This document shows, piece by piece, positions 16,215-23,373 of a DNA stretch of 64,000 nt. Source of the DNA: Candidatus Obscuribacterales bacterium (lineage in GTDB: Bacteria; Cyanobacteriota; Vampirovibrionia; Obscuribacterales; Obscuribacteraceae). The notes under the pieces were generated by a model. It did not search any database and had not been told where the DNA came from. It saw only the letters and a list, made by a program, of their open reading frames with translations. The stretch covers positions 62,001-126,000 of the forward strand of contig JAHBVO010000002.1 in NCBI GenBank assembly GCA_019637435.1. The letters run 5' to 3'. A program made the position numbers and the translations under genes. How positions within the stretch are numbered: position 1 is the first letter of the stretch; every line of letters starts with the position of its first letter.

Positions 16215-16601
16215 ATGCGAAAACTGGTCAGTCTTTTCCTGTTATGTATCATCGCAATGAGTGCGCTTTTTCCGCGCCTTTGCGAATGCGCATACGTGGA
16301 AGCAGGCATAAAGCAGCAAGACGTAATCGATTTTAGAACGGCAGCAAATGAACTTTGTGATGACTGCGGTCATACGAGGAATTGTTGTTTTTCGAAACCG
16401 GAAATACCAGGAGCTTTGGTTAGCAACGCGGAAAACGCGCTCTGGGTATTCAATCTCACGCTATTGACCGCGTGGATTTCCTCATTCGATTTTTTACCTC
16501 AAGCACCGCCATCATTCACAGTACGCAGAAGTATTTTTCCTGCAATAGCGAAATGGCCCTGCTCGAAATCTTACCTCGCCAAGCAATCTCTTTTGATTTG
16601 A
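16215..16601 (+). CDS. Cys-rich exported protein, paralogue of the one upstream of czcB
   Basis: 128 residues. An N-terminal signal peptide (LVSLFLLCIIAMSALFP) leads to CECA and then ELCDDCGHTRNCCF (about residues 46-59), matching ECFDCSHSKTCCF of the protein at 15383-15763: C-x-D-C-x-H-x3-CC-F. A second hydrophobic stretch (WVFNLTLLTAWISSFDFL) follows. It is divergent from its paralogue, with Fur-box-like sites between them. Periplasmic metal binding is inferred from the Cys/His block and the neighbourhood. No named family. Confidence 0.65.
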   Translation: MRKLVSLFLLCIIAMSALFPRLCECAYVEAGIKQQDVIDFRTAANELCDDCGHTRNCCFSKPEIPGALVSNAENALWVFNLTLLTAWISSFDFLPQAPPSFTVRRSIFPAIAKWPCSKSYLAKQSLLI

Positions 16602-16742
16602 GCGCTGACTAATTGAACTTGGTCTCTGCGTCGTTGAACCGCACTCAACGACGAAGCCATTCAATCGCGTCTATTCCCGCTCTTTCACTTGATGTGATCG
16701 CGTCGGTTCACGAAGCGGTACTCAAGCACTGTCAGTATTCAA

Positions 16743-17462
16743 ATGGTAAACCAGATTAATCATCCCTATTGGGAATTGTACTCGCGTCTTGTAGCGCTTG
16801 AAGCAAAATATTCGAGCGTCTCGGGCCGACTAGAAGTTCTTAAGTTAGCTCAGGAATCCGAGTTCTCTTTGCCGGATACCTTGAAGTTGGCAGCATGGTT
16901 GGCGTGTCCGCTTCCAAATTTCGGCCTCGTCAACAGGCTGTTCTTCTGTGTTCTAAGGGAGCGTTACGCATACTCGGCACTATCTCCGGTGGCACTCGAT
17001 ATGCTGACGTCACTGTCTCCCCTTGTCGAGTTGGGAGCCGGAAACGGTTATATCACCTGGCTTCTTAGGCAGTTAGGAGCGGATATCGTTGCCCTAGATG
17101 CGTTTCCCGTTGAAGAGGGCAAGAACTGGTTTTTCAACACAAAGTTCGGTTTGCCGACCAAAAGCGGCAAGAGCTGGACGTCAGTTGCTAAAGGGGATGC
17201 GCGTAAACTGGTGCCGTTTTCAAACAGAACTCTCCTGCTTTGTTGGCCACCAAAGAATTCGATGGCGGTCGACTCCCTTCGATATTTCGAAGGACCCAAT
17301 CTTGCTCTGATCATCGATAGAACGTGTTGCGCGAGCAAAGCGTTCTTTATCGAACTCCAACGGAATTGGAATCTGGAGTATTCAGGCGAGACCGGTAGTT
17401 GGTCTTCATGTCACGTTGAAACTTTGGAAATTTACACGCGAAAAGAAATTGCGAGTTGTTAG
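16743..17462 (+). CDS. SAM-dependent methyltransferase-like protein
   Basis: 239 residues with a class I methyltransferase motif I, LVELGAGNGYITWLL, at about residues 97-111. The acidic end of strand 2 follows (ADIVALDAFPV), and there is a motif IV-like strand (TLLLCWPPKNSMA). The N-terminal 90 residues are helical. The substrate is unknown. It lies 36 bp upstream of the Fur-family gene on the same strand, with one copy of the 18-bp dyad between them. Confidence 0.65.
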   Translation: MVNQINHPYWELYSRLVALEAKYSSVSGRLEVLKLAQESEFSLPDTLKLAAWLACPLPNFGLVNRLFFCVLRERYAYSALSPVALDMLTSLSPLVELGAGNGYITWLLRQLGADIVALDAFPVEEGKNWFFNTKFGLPTKSGKSWTSVAKGDARKLVPFSNRTLLLCWPPKNSMAVDSLRYFEGPNLALIIDRTCCASKAFFIELQRNWNLEYSGETGSWSSCHVETLEIYTRKEIASC

Positions 17463-17466
17463 TGGT

Positions 17467-17484
17467 AGCACCGGATACGGTGTC
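17467..17484. repeat. 18-bp dyad (AGCACC-N6-GGTGTC) before fur
   Basis: Member of the dispersed dyad family, 14 bases upstream of the Fur-family start codon. It occupies the leader or operator position of that gene. Confidence 0.65.
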
Positions 17485-17498
17485 ATTGAGGATCAGGA

Positions 17499-17900
17499 AT
17501 GGAAACTAAGTTAAAATTGCCGAGGAGCTGCAGAATAATCCTCAAGAATATGCGACCTCATGAATTGTTGGCTGCCCAAGAAATTTTCACCAGAATGCGA
17601 GCTGCTAATCCCAAGTATCCAGGGCTCTCCACTACCTACAGGTCAATGGAGATTTTGGTCAAGGAAGGCTTTGTTCAATCCGTAGATTTGGGTGATGGAG
17701 AAAAATTGTACGAGTTGGTAGACCCAGGTGAACATCACCATCATCTCGTATGCAATCACTGTGGGACTCAAATACACATGGACGAGTGCGCCATTGAAGA
17801 CCTGCGCGAATACCTAATTGAGACCTACGGTTTTCACGTCACGGTGCATCGTCTGGAGATGTTCGGAGCCTGCGAAGTCTGTTTGAAGAAGAAGTTTTGA
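17499..17900 (+). CDS. Fur-family metal-responsive repressor (Fur/Zur/PerR type)
   Basis: 133 residues. The N-terminal winged helix includes LLAAQEIFTRMRA and the recognition-helix segment GLSTTYRSMEILVKEGFV (about residues 46-63). The dimerisation/metal domain has HHHHLVCNHCG (His cluster plus CxxC) and a second C-x2-C at the C-terminus (GACEVC), forming the structural zinc site. Fur, Zur or PerR cannot be separated by sequence alone. A CDF exporter, an RND pump and six Fur-box-like dyads lie nearby, which suggests it controls zinc or a related metal locally. Confidence 0.88.
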   Translation: METKLKLPRSCRIILKNMRPHELLAAQEIFTRMRAANPKYPGLSTTYRSMEILVKEGFVQSVDLGDGEKLYELVDPGEHHHHLVCNHCGTQIHMDECAIEDLREYLIETYGFHVTVHRLEMFGACEVCLKKKF

Positions 17901-17903
17901 TTA

Positions 17904-18212
17904 CTAAATGTCTTGAAAAATTTTGTCGGCCGCGTTTTTCGCTTTTTCACTCTTGCCGTTCGTTCTCATGTCGTTAAAAATAAATGCCATTTTTGCATCA
18001 GTTTCAGACGGACCAAAAGAGATCGATCCGTCTGAACCGATGTTTGCAGGTGGTAGTGCTCCTTTTGAAGTATCGTTACCTAAGAACCCTTGTTGAGCGA
18101 TATTGAAGTCGTGACCCAGAAGTTCGTTGAAGAAAACTCCGAGCTGTCCGGCTCCTTTATCTCCGGCGGACTTATCTCCGCCTCCGTGGTGGTCACCTGA
18201 TTCACACATCAC
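17904..18212 (-). CDS. Hypothetical small protein with His/Gly-rich N-terminus
   Basis: 102 residues, converging on the fur gene 3 bp from its stop. The N-terminus (residues 3-21: CESGDHHGGGDKSAGDKGAG) is rich in Gly, His and Asp and could bind metal. The remainder includes LGVFFNELLGHDFNIAQQGFLG and a Lys/Ala-rich tail. No signal peptide, membrane segment or known domain. A perfect Fur-box-like palindrome lies 32 bp upstream of its start. Confidence 0.55.
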   Translation of the reverse strand: MMCESGDHHGGGDKSAGDKGAGQLGVFFNELLGHDFNIAQQGFLGNDTSKGALPPANIGSDGSISFGPSETDAKMAFIFNDMRTNGKSEKAKNAADKIFQDI

Positions 18213-18244
18213 AGTTTCCTTTTTATCAAAAAATTAGTAACCGG

Positions 18245-18257
18245 AATGGTGACCATT
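18245..18257. promoter_or_regulatory. Perfect Fur-box-like palindrome
   Basis: GGAATGG-TGA-CCATTCC (18243-18259) is a perfect dyad containing AATGG-N3-CCATT. It sits in the 62-bp gap upstream of the gene at 17904-18212 and downstream of the gene ending at 18275. Confidence 0.65.
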
Positions 18258-18274
18258 CCACAGCGTAGAACAAA

Positions 18275-18721
18275 TTACTGAGCTAAAGACTTCGCTCCTT
18301 CAAGCGTGGCTTGGGATGCGACGGCATAATTTTTAGCCAGTTCCGTACCTGTTGATGTTATTGCTCCTGTGATAAACGAACCTAATGCCTGAAAGAACGA
18401 CGTGAGAAGCCCAATACCACCCGGCATAGCCGACATAGGCCCTGCCATCGCAGTGAGGTCTCCTCCAGGCATAAGAGAACTCTCTAAACCTGGCATCGCG
18501 TTCATTCCGATATCTCCTCCTGCTGGAGGAGTGAAGTTTATTCCATCAGGTACTACTGAAGCCTGATTGAATTGATTCATCACCGGACCTGAGTCCGGCG
18601 TGCTGAGCTGTTCGTTGAAGCTGGACCAGTCCTCCAGTCCAATCGATTCACTGAGACGAAGAGAGTTATCTGTAACTTGGAAGGCGCCTTCGGCACCGCC
18701 TTCAGAACTGCAAAATAGCAT
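18275..18721 (-). CDS. Hypothetical Gly/Met/Pro-rich protein with hydrophobic C-terminal helix
   Basis: 148 residues. The middle (about residues 60-110) is low complexity, rich in Met, Pro and Gly. A hydrophobic or amphipathic segment follows (GIGLLTSFFQALGSFITGAITSTG), possibly membrane-active, then an Ala-rich end. No signal peptide. A Fur-box-like site begins 7 bp upstream of the start, where a repressor could block transcription. It is followed at 62 bp by the small protein gene at 17904-18212, probably in one regulated unit. No family recognised. Confidence 0.5.
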   Translation of the reverse strand: MLFCSSEGGAEGAFQVTDNSLRLSESIGLEDWSSFNEQLSTPDSGPVMNQFNQASVVPDGINFTPPAGGDIGMNAMPGLESSLMPGGDLTAMAGPMSAMPGGIGLLTSFFQALGSFITGAITSTGTELAKNYAVASQATLEGAKSLAQ

Positions 18722-18728
18722 AAGTGGT

Positions 18729-18741
18729 AATGGTTCTCATT
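18729..18741. promoter_or_regulatory. Fur-box-like operator AATGGTTCTCATT
   Basis: Lies in GGTAATGGTTCTCATTCCG, just upstream of the gene starting at 18721 (minus strand). A 7-bp inverted repeat CGCTTAG...CTAAGCG (18755-18778) is adjacent. Confidence 0.6.
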
Positions 18742-18884
18742 CCGAAAGGGGAATCGCTTAGAATGCTCATGCTAAGCGGGTTTACAGGGATTGTCAACAG
18801 GAATTTATTGCTTCGAATTGATGTATCTTTTCGTGCTTCATTGAGTAAAAGTGTCTCGCAGTGGCTCTTTGGGAAGGAAGTGGG

Positions 18885-18897
18885 AATGAAAACGAAT
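18885..18897. promoter_or_regulatory. Fur-box-like site upstream of the CDF gene
   Basis: AATGAAAACGAAT; on the other strand ATTCGTTTTCATT followed by CCC, matching the right half of the other sites. It lies 132 bp upstream of the CDF start. Confidence 0.45.
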
Positions 18898-18967
18898 CTA
18901 ATTCCTAGATAAAATTGCGGCGCCGGTATCGTTTTTTCGTCATTTCATGCTGCTCTCGCTAATCCGA

Positions 18968-18985
18968 GGCACCAGATATGGTATC
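18968..18985. repeat. 18-bp dyad (GGCACC-N6-GGTATC) before the CDF gene
   Basis: Member of the dispersed dyad family, 44 bp upstream of the CDF start codon. Confidence 0.65.
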
Positions 18986-19029
18986 TTCAGTTTTATAGGT
19001 TGCAAACACACTGTAGTGCGGAGATGCTT

Positions 19030-19950
19030 ATGTCGAGCGAACATTCACATAGCCATGGTGACTTCACGGAGCTGAGAAAAAAGAATAAATCTGCAATGAT
19101 TATGGTTCTTGTTCTCACAATCACGTACATGGTCATCGAAGTAATTGCAGGAATTTATACAGGAAGCCTGGCACTTATAGCTGATGCCGGCCACATGCTA
19201 GGTGATGTCGCTGCTCTCGTTCTTGCGTTAATAGCTGTTTGGTTTGCCGGAAAAACACCGAGCGCACAAAAATCGTACGGTTATTATCGAACGGAAATAC
19301 TAGCTGCCCTACTTAATGGACTTGCTTTAGTGGGTCTATCCATCTACATTCTTTACGAAGCTTTCCAACGGTTTACTCATCCACCTGAGATTCTCAGCGG
19401 GCCGATGTTAGCCGTGGCGGTCGGTGGATTGGTGATCAATCTCATCGCAATAAAGATACTTGCCGGATCATCGGAGAATTCGCTCAACGCAAAAGCCGCA
19501 TACTTAGAGGTTCTCGGAGACCTTCTTGGATCGGTTGCGGTTATCATCGCCAGTTTGATCATTATGTTCACAGGCTGGAAGATCGCCGATCCATTGGTTT
19601 CCGGGTTCATCGGCTTGATGATACTTCCCAGAACATGGACCTTAATTCGGGACTGTGTGCACATTCTGATGGAGGGCACGCCTGCTCATGTCGACGTGCA
19701 GAAATTAAAGGAGCGTCTCGCATCTGTTGGGGGGGTTTTGAACGTACACGATTTGCATGTCTGGACCATTACTTCTGGACGAGATGCAATCTCGGCTCAC
19801 GTGTTGGTTGATGACACCGTTCAACCCGATGCCATTTTGAGCACCATATCTGGTATCGCGCAGTCGGAATTCAACTTGCATCATTCGACTCTTCAAGTCG
19901 AACAAAAGGAATGTAAATCGGAGCAGTGGGTTTGCTCGACCGCTCAGTGA
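19030..19950 (+). CDS. Cation diffusion facilitator (CzcD/ZitB-type zinc exporter)
   Basis: Six-membrane-segment cation/proton antiporter of the inner membrane. The His-rich start (EHSHSHGD) is followed by TM2 with the metal site ADAGHMLGD. The TM5 counterpart reads YLEVLGDLLGS, where Glu replaces the His usual in ZitB/CzcD; this could alter ion preference. A cytoplasmic ferredoxin-like domain with the HDLHVW motif ends the protein. ATG 19030 is chosen because GGAG lies six bases upstream; the ORF is open from TTG 19000. A Fur-box-like site and an 18-bp dyad lie upstream, and a copy of the dyad lies inside the gene (19840-19857). Confidence 0.9.
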   Translation: MSSEHSHSHGDFTELRKKNKSAMIMVLVLTITYMVIEVIAGIYTGSLALIADAGHMLGDVAALVLALIAVWFAGKTPSAQKSYGYYRTEILAALLNGLALVGLSIYILYEAFQRFTHPPEILSGPMLAVAVGGLVINLIAIKILAGSSENSLNAKAAYLEVLGDLLGSVAVIIASLIIMFTGWKIADPLVSGFIGLMILPRTWTLIRDCVHILMEGTPAHVDVQKLKERLASVGGVLNVHDLHVWTITSGRDAISAHVLVDDTVQPDAILSTISGIAQSEFNLHHSTLQVEQKECKSEQWVCSTAQ

Positions 19951-19984
19951 GACCTTCTTGCCTCTATTAACTTTTATGCGAAAA

Positions 19985-20400
19985 CTACTCATGATTCGAA
20001 TGATGTCTAGTTTTTGCCAATTTATTCCAGCCCGGTAAATGATGCGAAGCTAAAAGGAAGAAGATGATTGCTGCGGTCAACACACCCAGTAAGTACATTC
20101 CAAAGGACATTGCCAAGCCAATTGAAGCGGTCGCCCACACGGTTGCAGCAGTCGTTAGTCCGCTGGTTTTGCCGTTTTCTCGCATTATTACACCGGCGCC
20201 AAGAAATCCTACGCCGCTTACCACCTGAGCTGCAATCCTGGTATCGATATTGGTTCCACCAAGAGCGTGCATCGAGACTAAACACAGGCGCCGAGAGAGA
20301 CTGCCGCATATGTTCGTATACCCGCATTCTGTCCGTGGCGTTCACGCTCGAAGCCGACAGCTCCTCCTAAGAGGGCGGCGAGAAGAGCCCGAAAAGCCAT
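19985..20400 (-). pseudogene. mgtC-family gene with frameshift
   Basis: MgtC/SapB-type membrane protein, broken. From ATG 20400 the minus strand reads MAFRALLAALLGGAVGFERE and then AGIRTYAAVSLGACV before a TAG near 20281. The family continues in another frame from about 20284 as C-L-V-S-MHALGGTN, then QVVSGVGFLGAGVIMRENG and GLTTAATVWATASIGLA, to the stop at 19985. Deleting two bases (TGTGTT to TGTT) restores a continuous MgtC. Either the gene is inactive, or this is a sequencing error or programmed shift. A TTG five codons upstream is an alternative start. It lies 24 bp downstream of the bestrophin-like gene. Confidence 0.75.
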
Positions 20401-20424
20401 AACAAGTTCCAACTGTCAGTCCAT

Positions 20425-21333
20425 TTATGCTTCTCCTGATAAAGCCAGCGGGATGTTTTTGTACTCCACTTCAAGCGATTGTTTGGCTGACGAGCGAATC
20501 GTATCGCAAATCGAATCGAGAGGAAGATCGTTTGGTAGATCGTCAAAGGGTCTTTCTACTTCTTCTGCTAAAAGCTCGAGCGCAAAAACGAAGTACGAGC
20601 TTACTACCATGATTGCAATCGACCACCAGTGGAAAAGCGGAACAAGAAACCAGGGAAGGCACAACGAATTTAGAATCAAGCCAAGCCACAGCAGGACTTT
20701 GTAAGAGCCCGCTATCGGTGATTTCAGAATCCGTTCCGCTCCACCGCAAATATCCATCAAGGTTTTTGCGTGCTCATCCAGCTGAAGTTGCTCCCATTGA
20801 TCTATGATGCCGTCCTTCCTCCAGCGTCTGAGGCGTTTGTATACTTCCAGTGCGATTGCAGAAGGTGGGTGTTCGATGTCTATTGGAATGCCCATCGCCG
20901 CTAGTAACTCCGGGTCTCGTAAGCCTCTTAATTGGTCCTTCAAGCTGACGGCGAACCCGGCGATCAGTGTCGCAAACTCCGCACGTTCAGAGGGTGACAA
21001 ATCTTGTGCGTAGCTTCGAGTCTTGAGCGCCAAATTGCGGCTCTCATTCACGAGCTGACCCCACAACTTGCGACCTTCCCACCAGCGTTCGTAAGCACTA
21101 TTGTTTCTAAAAATTAGAAGAAGACCTAAGACAGCGCTTATCGAAAGGGCTGCGTTTGCCTCGATTGTTTTTTTAGCAGGAAAACCGTGAACATCAATCC
21201 AGCAGATGAAGGCCGTGTAGACCGTCGTTCCAACCAGGATTTTCCATAAGAGATAGCGACCGGGGTCGAAGTGGTCAACAAATTTGCTGACCTTTTTGCA
21301 GAGATTGTCTTTCGACAAAGTCGAATCACTCAC
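20425..21333 (-). CDS. Bestrophin-like (RFP-TM/UPF0187) channel protein
   Basis: 302 residues. The family signature LLLIFRNNSAYERWWEGRKLWGQ lies at about residues 72-94, next to the second membrane segment. Hydrophobic segments near residues 30-48 and 60-75, and a C-terminal pair (about 210-250), fit the bacterial bestrophin fold, a pentameric ion channel of the inner membrane. The start is a GTG (21333) preceded by AAGGAA. The broken mgtC follows 24 bp downstream. The ion carried is not predictable; bacterial homologues are reported as cation-permeable. Confidence 0.82.
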   Translation of the reverse strand: MSDSTLSKDNLCKKVSKFVDHFDPGRYLLWKILVGTTVYTAFICWIDVHGFPAKKTIEANAALSISAVLGLLLIFRNNSAYERWWEGRKLWGQLVNESRNLALKTRSYAQDLSPSERAEFATLIAGFAVSLKDQLRGLRDPELLAAMGIPIDIEHPPSAIALEVYKRLRRWRKDGIIDQWEQLQLDEHAKTLMDICGGAERILKSPIAGSYKVLLWLGLILNSLCLPWFLVPLFHWWSIAIMVVSSYFVFALELLAEEVERPFDDLPNDLPLDSICDTIRSSAKQSLEVEYKNIPLALSGEA

Positions 21334-21759
21334 GTTTAGATTCCTTGTAAAACAGCAGAAGTTATTAACGAAGGGAGAATATTTCGGTGTCCAAGTTCCT
21401 CACCCTGACCGGATTTGGCTCGTGTATGCAGACCTCTTCGACCAGCGGAGTCATTGCGGAGATAATGAGAATGAGTCTGATTTCCATGCCAATTTCGTCT
21501 GCAATTACGGTACTGTTCTGCCGCGAAAAATTTCCTCAAATAAAAATGGAAAATCTTTGTAGATGCGCTCGGCAGGCGCGTTAGCTCATGATATCATCGA
21601 TTGACAAATCGCATCTAAATCCGAAATCAAGTCTCTAAAATTATTCGGATTGAAATAAAAGAGTGATACCGCACGTGGTGTTAATTCTCAAGCGCATACA
21701 AGCATGCGCTGTTTTAAGCGTGAGTGTTTACTCCGGTTTGCTTTCAACTTCAGGTAATC
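21334..21759. other. Intergenic region upstream of the glycosyltransferase operon
   Basis: No convincing gene. A minus-strand open stretch near 21380-21540 reads ...VIADEIGMEIRLILIISAM... but lacks a start or ribosome site; it could be a decayed gene. The 18-bp dyad at 21665 lies in the probable promoter zone of the downstream operon. Confidence 0.4.
21665..21682. repeat. 18-bp dyad (GATACC-N6-GGTGTT)
   Basis: Member of the dispersed dyad family, 77 bp upstream of the glycosyltransferase start. Confidence 0.6.
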
Positions 21760-23373
21760 ATGAACTTCTCTCACAGTGACTACAAAACTCTCTGGATATT
21801 ATTCGGTCTTGCTTGTGTCATGTTCTTTCCTGCTTTGGGAACCGCAGGGCTTGTAAATACCTCTGATGCCTATTACTCGGAAGCGGCACGAGAGATGCTG
21901 CTCCGCCGGGAATTTATAATTCCGCACCTGAATTTCGTGCCGTTTTACGACAAGCCGATTTTAACTTACTGGCTGATCATGGCTTCGTACTTCAATTTTG
22001 GAGTCAGCACATTTGCAGCGCGACTACCGTCCGCTGTTTGTGCCGTCGGAACAGCGATGGCTGTGTATGTAGTATCGAAAAATTTCCTAAATAGAAGAGC
22101 ATCAATTCTTGCCACACTCGCCCTTTTGACGATGCCGTTGTACGTGATAGTCGGGCACGTCGCGCTGACTGACATGCCGCTAACATTTCTGACTTCAGTC
22201 GGCAATTTGATTTTGCTACTGGCACTAATCAAAAAGCAAACCAAGTATCTGTTACTTGCGTATGTCGCTCTAGGACTGGCAGTCCTGAGCAAAGGTCCAC
22301 TGGCGTTGGTTTTAACCGCTGCATGTCTTGGTGGATTTCTCGCAGCTACAAGTACTTCGCTTGCTGACTTTCGCAGCCGTTTTTTGTCTCTTAAACCATT
22401 TATTGGTCTTGCGATTTTAATCGCAGTAGCAGCTCCGTGGTTTTATGCTGTGCACATCGCATCTGGTGGCGCATTCACTTCCTACTTCTTTATCGATCAA
22501 AATCTCGGTCGATTGTTTGGGAAGCTGCCGTCGCATCTGTATCCGATCTGGTTCTATGTGCCCTTTCTGCTTGGCGGTTTCGTTCCCTCGTTTCCCTTAT
22601 TGACAGGCGCTCCAGTTGTATTTCGGCTTAGATTGCGACAAGCGAACACGACAGCAAGGAATCAACTTATCGTCGCCATGTCTTGTTGGTTATTCGGAAC
22701 TCTTCTGCTGTTACTTCTATCAGCTTCGAAGTTACCGACTTATCTGCTGCCGATATCAACTCCGGTCGCGATCCTGACTGGTATTTACCTCGATACTATT
22801 ATTCGATTGGGTCGAAGGCGATTCATACTTTGGGGCGCTCCGGTACTGGTTGCAGGTGGGCTATTTAGCTTATTCATTTTTCCAAAAATGTTTGACGGCG
22901 CAAGAGATCTCTACTCTCTAGCTGCCGCGAGCACAATTATTTTCGTACTGGGATACACCGCATATGGTGTCTTTGTACTGAGGTCGCAACTCAAGAAGGG
23001 AGTCGTTCTTCTTTACGCCGCAAGTTTCTTGGCCTGCGCTTCCTTAGTTCCAATCGCTATTCAACGCATCTACAGACTAGGTCCCGAGTCCCTGGAACAT
23101 CTCGTTTACATCGCCGCTTCCGACAAGGATGCAAACATTGCCGTTATCGAGCAGGAAAGCCCGAAAGCTGCATTCTACGCTCGTCGCAAGGTCTTCGAAA
23201 TTAATGGACCATTTGAGTTCGAGAAATTTCTATCGCTAAGTGATGGTCCGCACTTTGTACTTCTCGACGACAAAAATCTGGCGTTGATGAAGCCGTTCTT
23301 TCCCACCCGCACAGACCTTATCTCCAAACGAGGCAAGTGGAATCTTTTTGCAATGGAGGATTTGGAAAAGTGA
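21760..23373 (+). CDS. ArnT/PMT-type (GT39/GT83-like) polyprenyl-sugar glycosyltransferase
   Basis: Multi-pass membrane enzyme with about 11-12 hydrophobic segments. The first luminal loop has SDAYYSEAAREMLLRREFIIPHLN and YDKPILTYWL, the acidic pattern of ArnT/PMT glycosyltransferases that move a sugar from a polyprenyl phosphate to lipid A or protein. HVALTDMPL follows in the next loop. A C-terminal soluble domain of about 120 residues follows. ATG 21760, with AGG upstream, is preferred to the upstream open codons. The stop overlaps the GTG of the VirD4-like gene (GTGA), so the genes are co-translated. The acceptor substrate is unknown, and association with the downstream ATPase is unusual. 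Confidence 0.82.
   Translation: MNFSHSDYKTLWILFGLACVMFFPALGTAGLVNTSDAYYSEAAREMLLRREFIIPHLNFVPFYDKPILTYWLIMASYFNFGVSTFAARLPSAVCAVGTAMAVYVVSKNFLNRRASILATLALLTMPLYVIVGHVALTDMPLTFLTSVGNLILLLALIKKQTKYLLLAYVALGLAVLSKGPLALVLTAACLGGFLAATSTSLADFRSRFLSLKPFIGLAILIAVAAPWFYAVHIASGGAFTSYFFIDQNLGRLFGKLPSHLYPIWFYVPFLLGGFVPSFPLLTGAPVVFRLRLRQANTTARNQLIVAMSCWLFGTLLLLLLSASKLPTYLLPISTPVAILTGIYLDTIIRLGRRRFILWGAPVLVAGGLFSLFIFPKMFDGARDLYSLAAASTIIFVLGYTAYGVFVLRSQLKKGVVLLYAASFLACASLVPIAIQRIYRLGPESLEHLVYIAASDKDANIAVIEQESPKAAFYARRKVFEINGPFEFEKFLSLSDGPHFVLLDDKNLALMKPFFPTRTDLISKRGKWNLFAMEDLEK

Noticed and set aside
16061..16336. 91-codon plus-strand ORF
   Set aside because: Overlaps a Fur-box-like operator and the start of the signal-peptide-bearing gene at 16215. 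No ribosome site.
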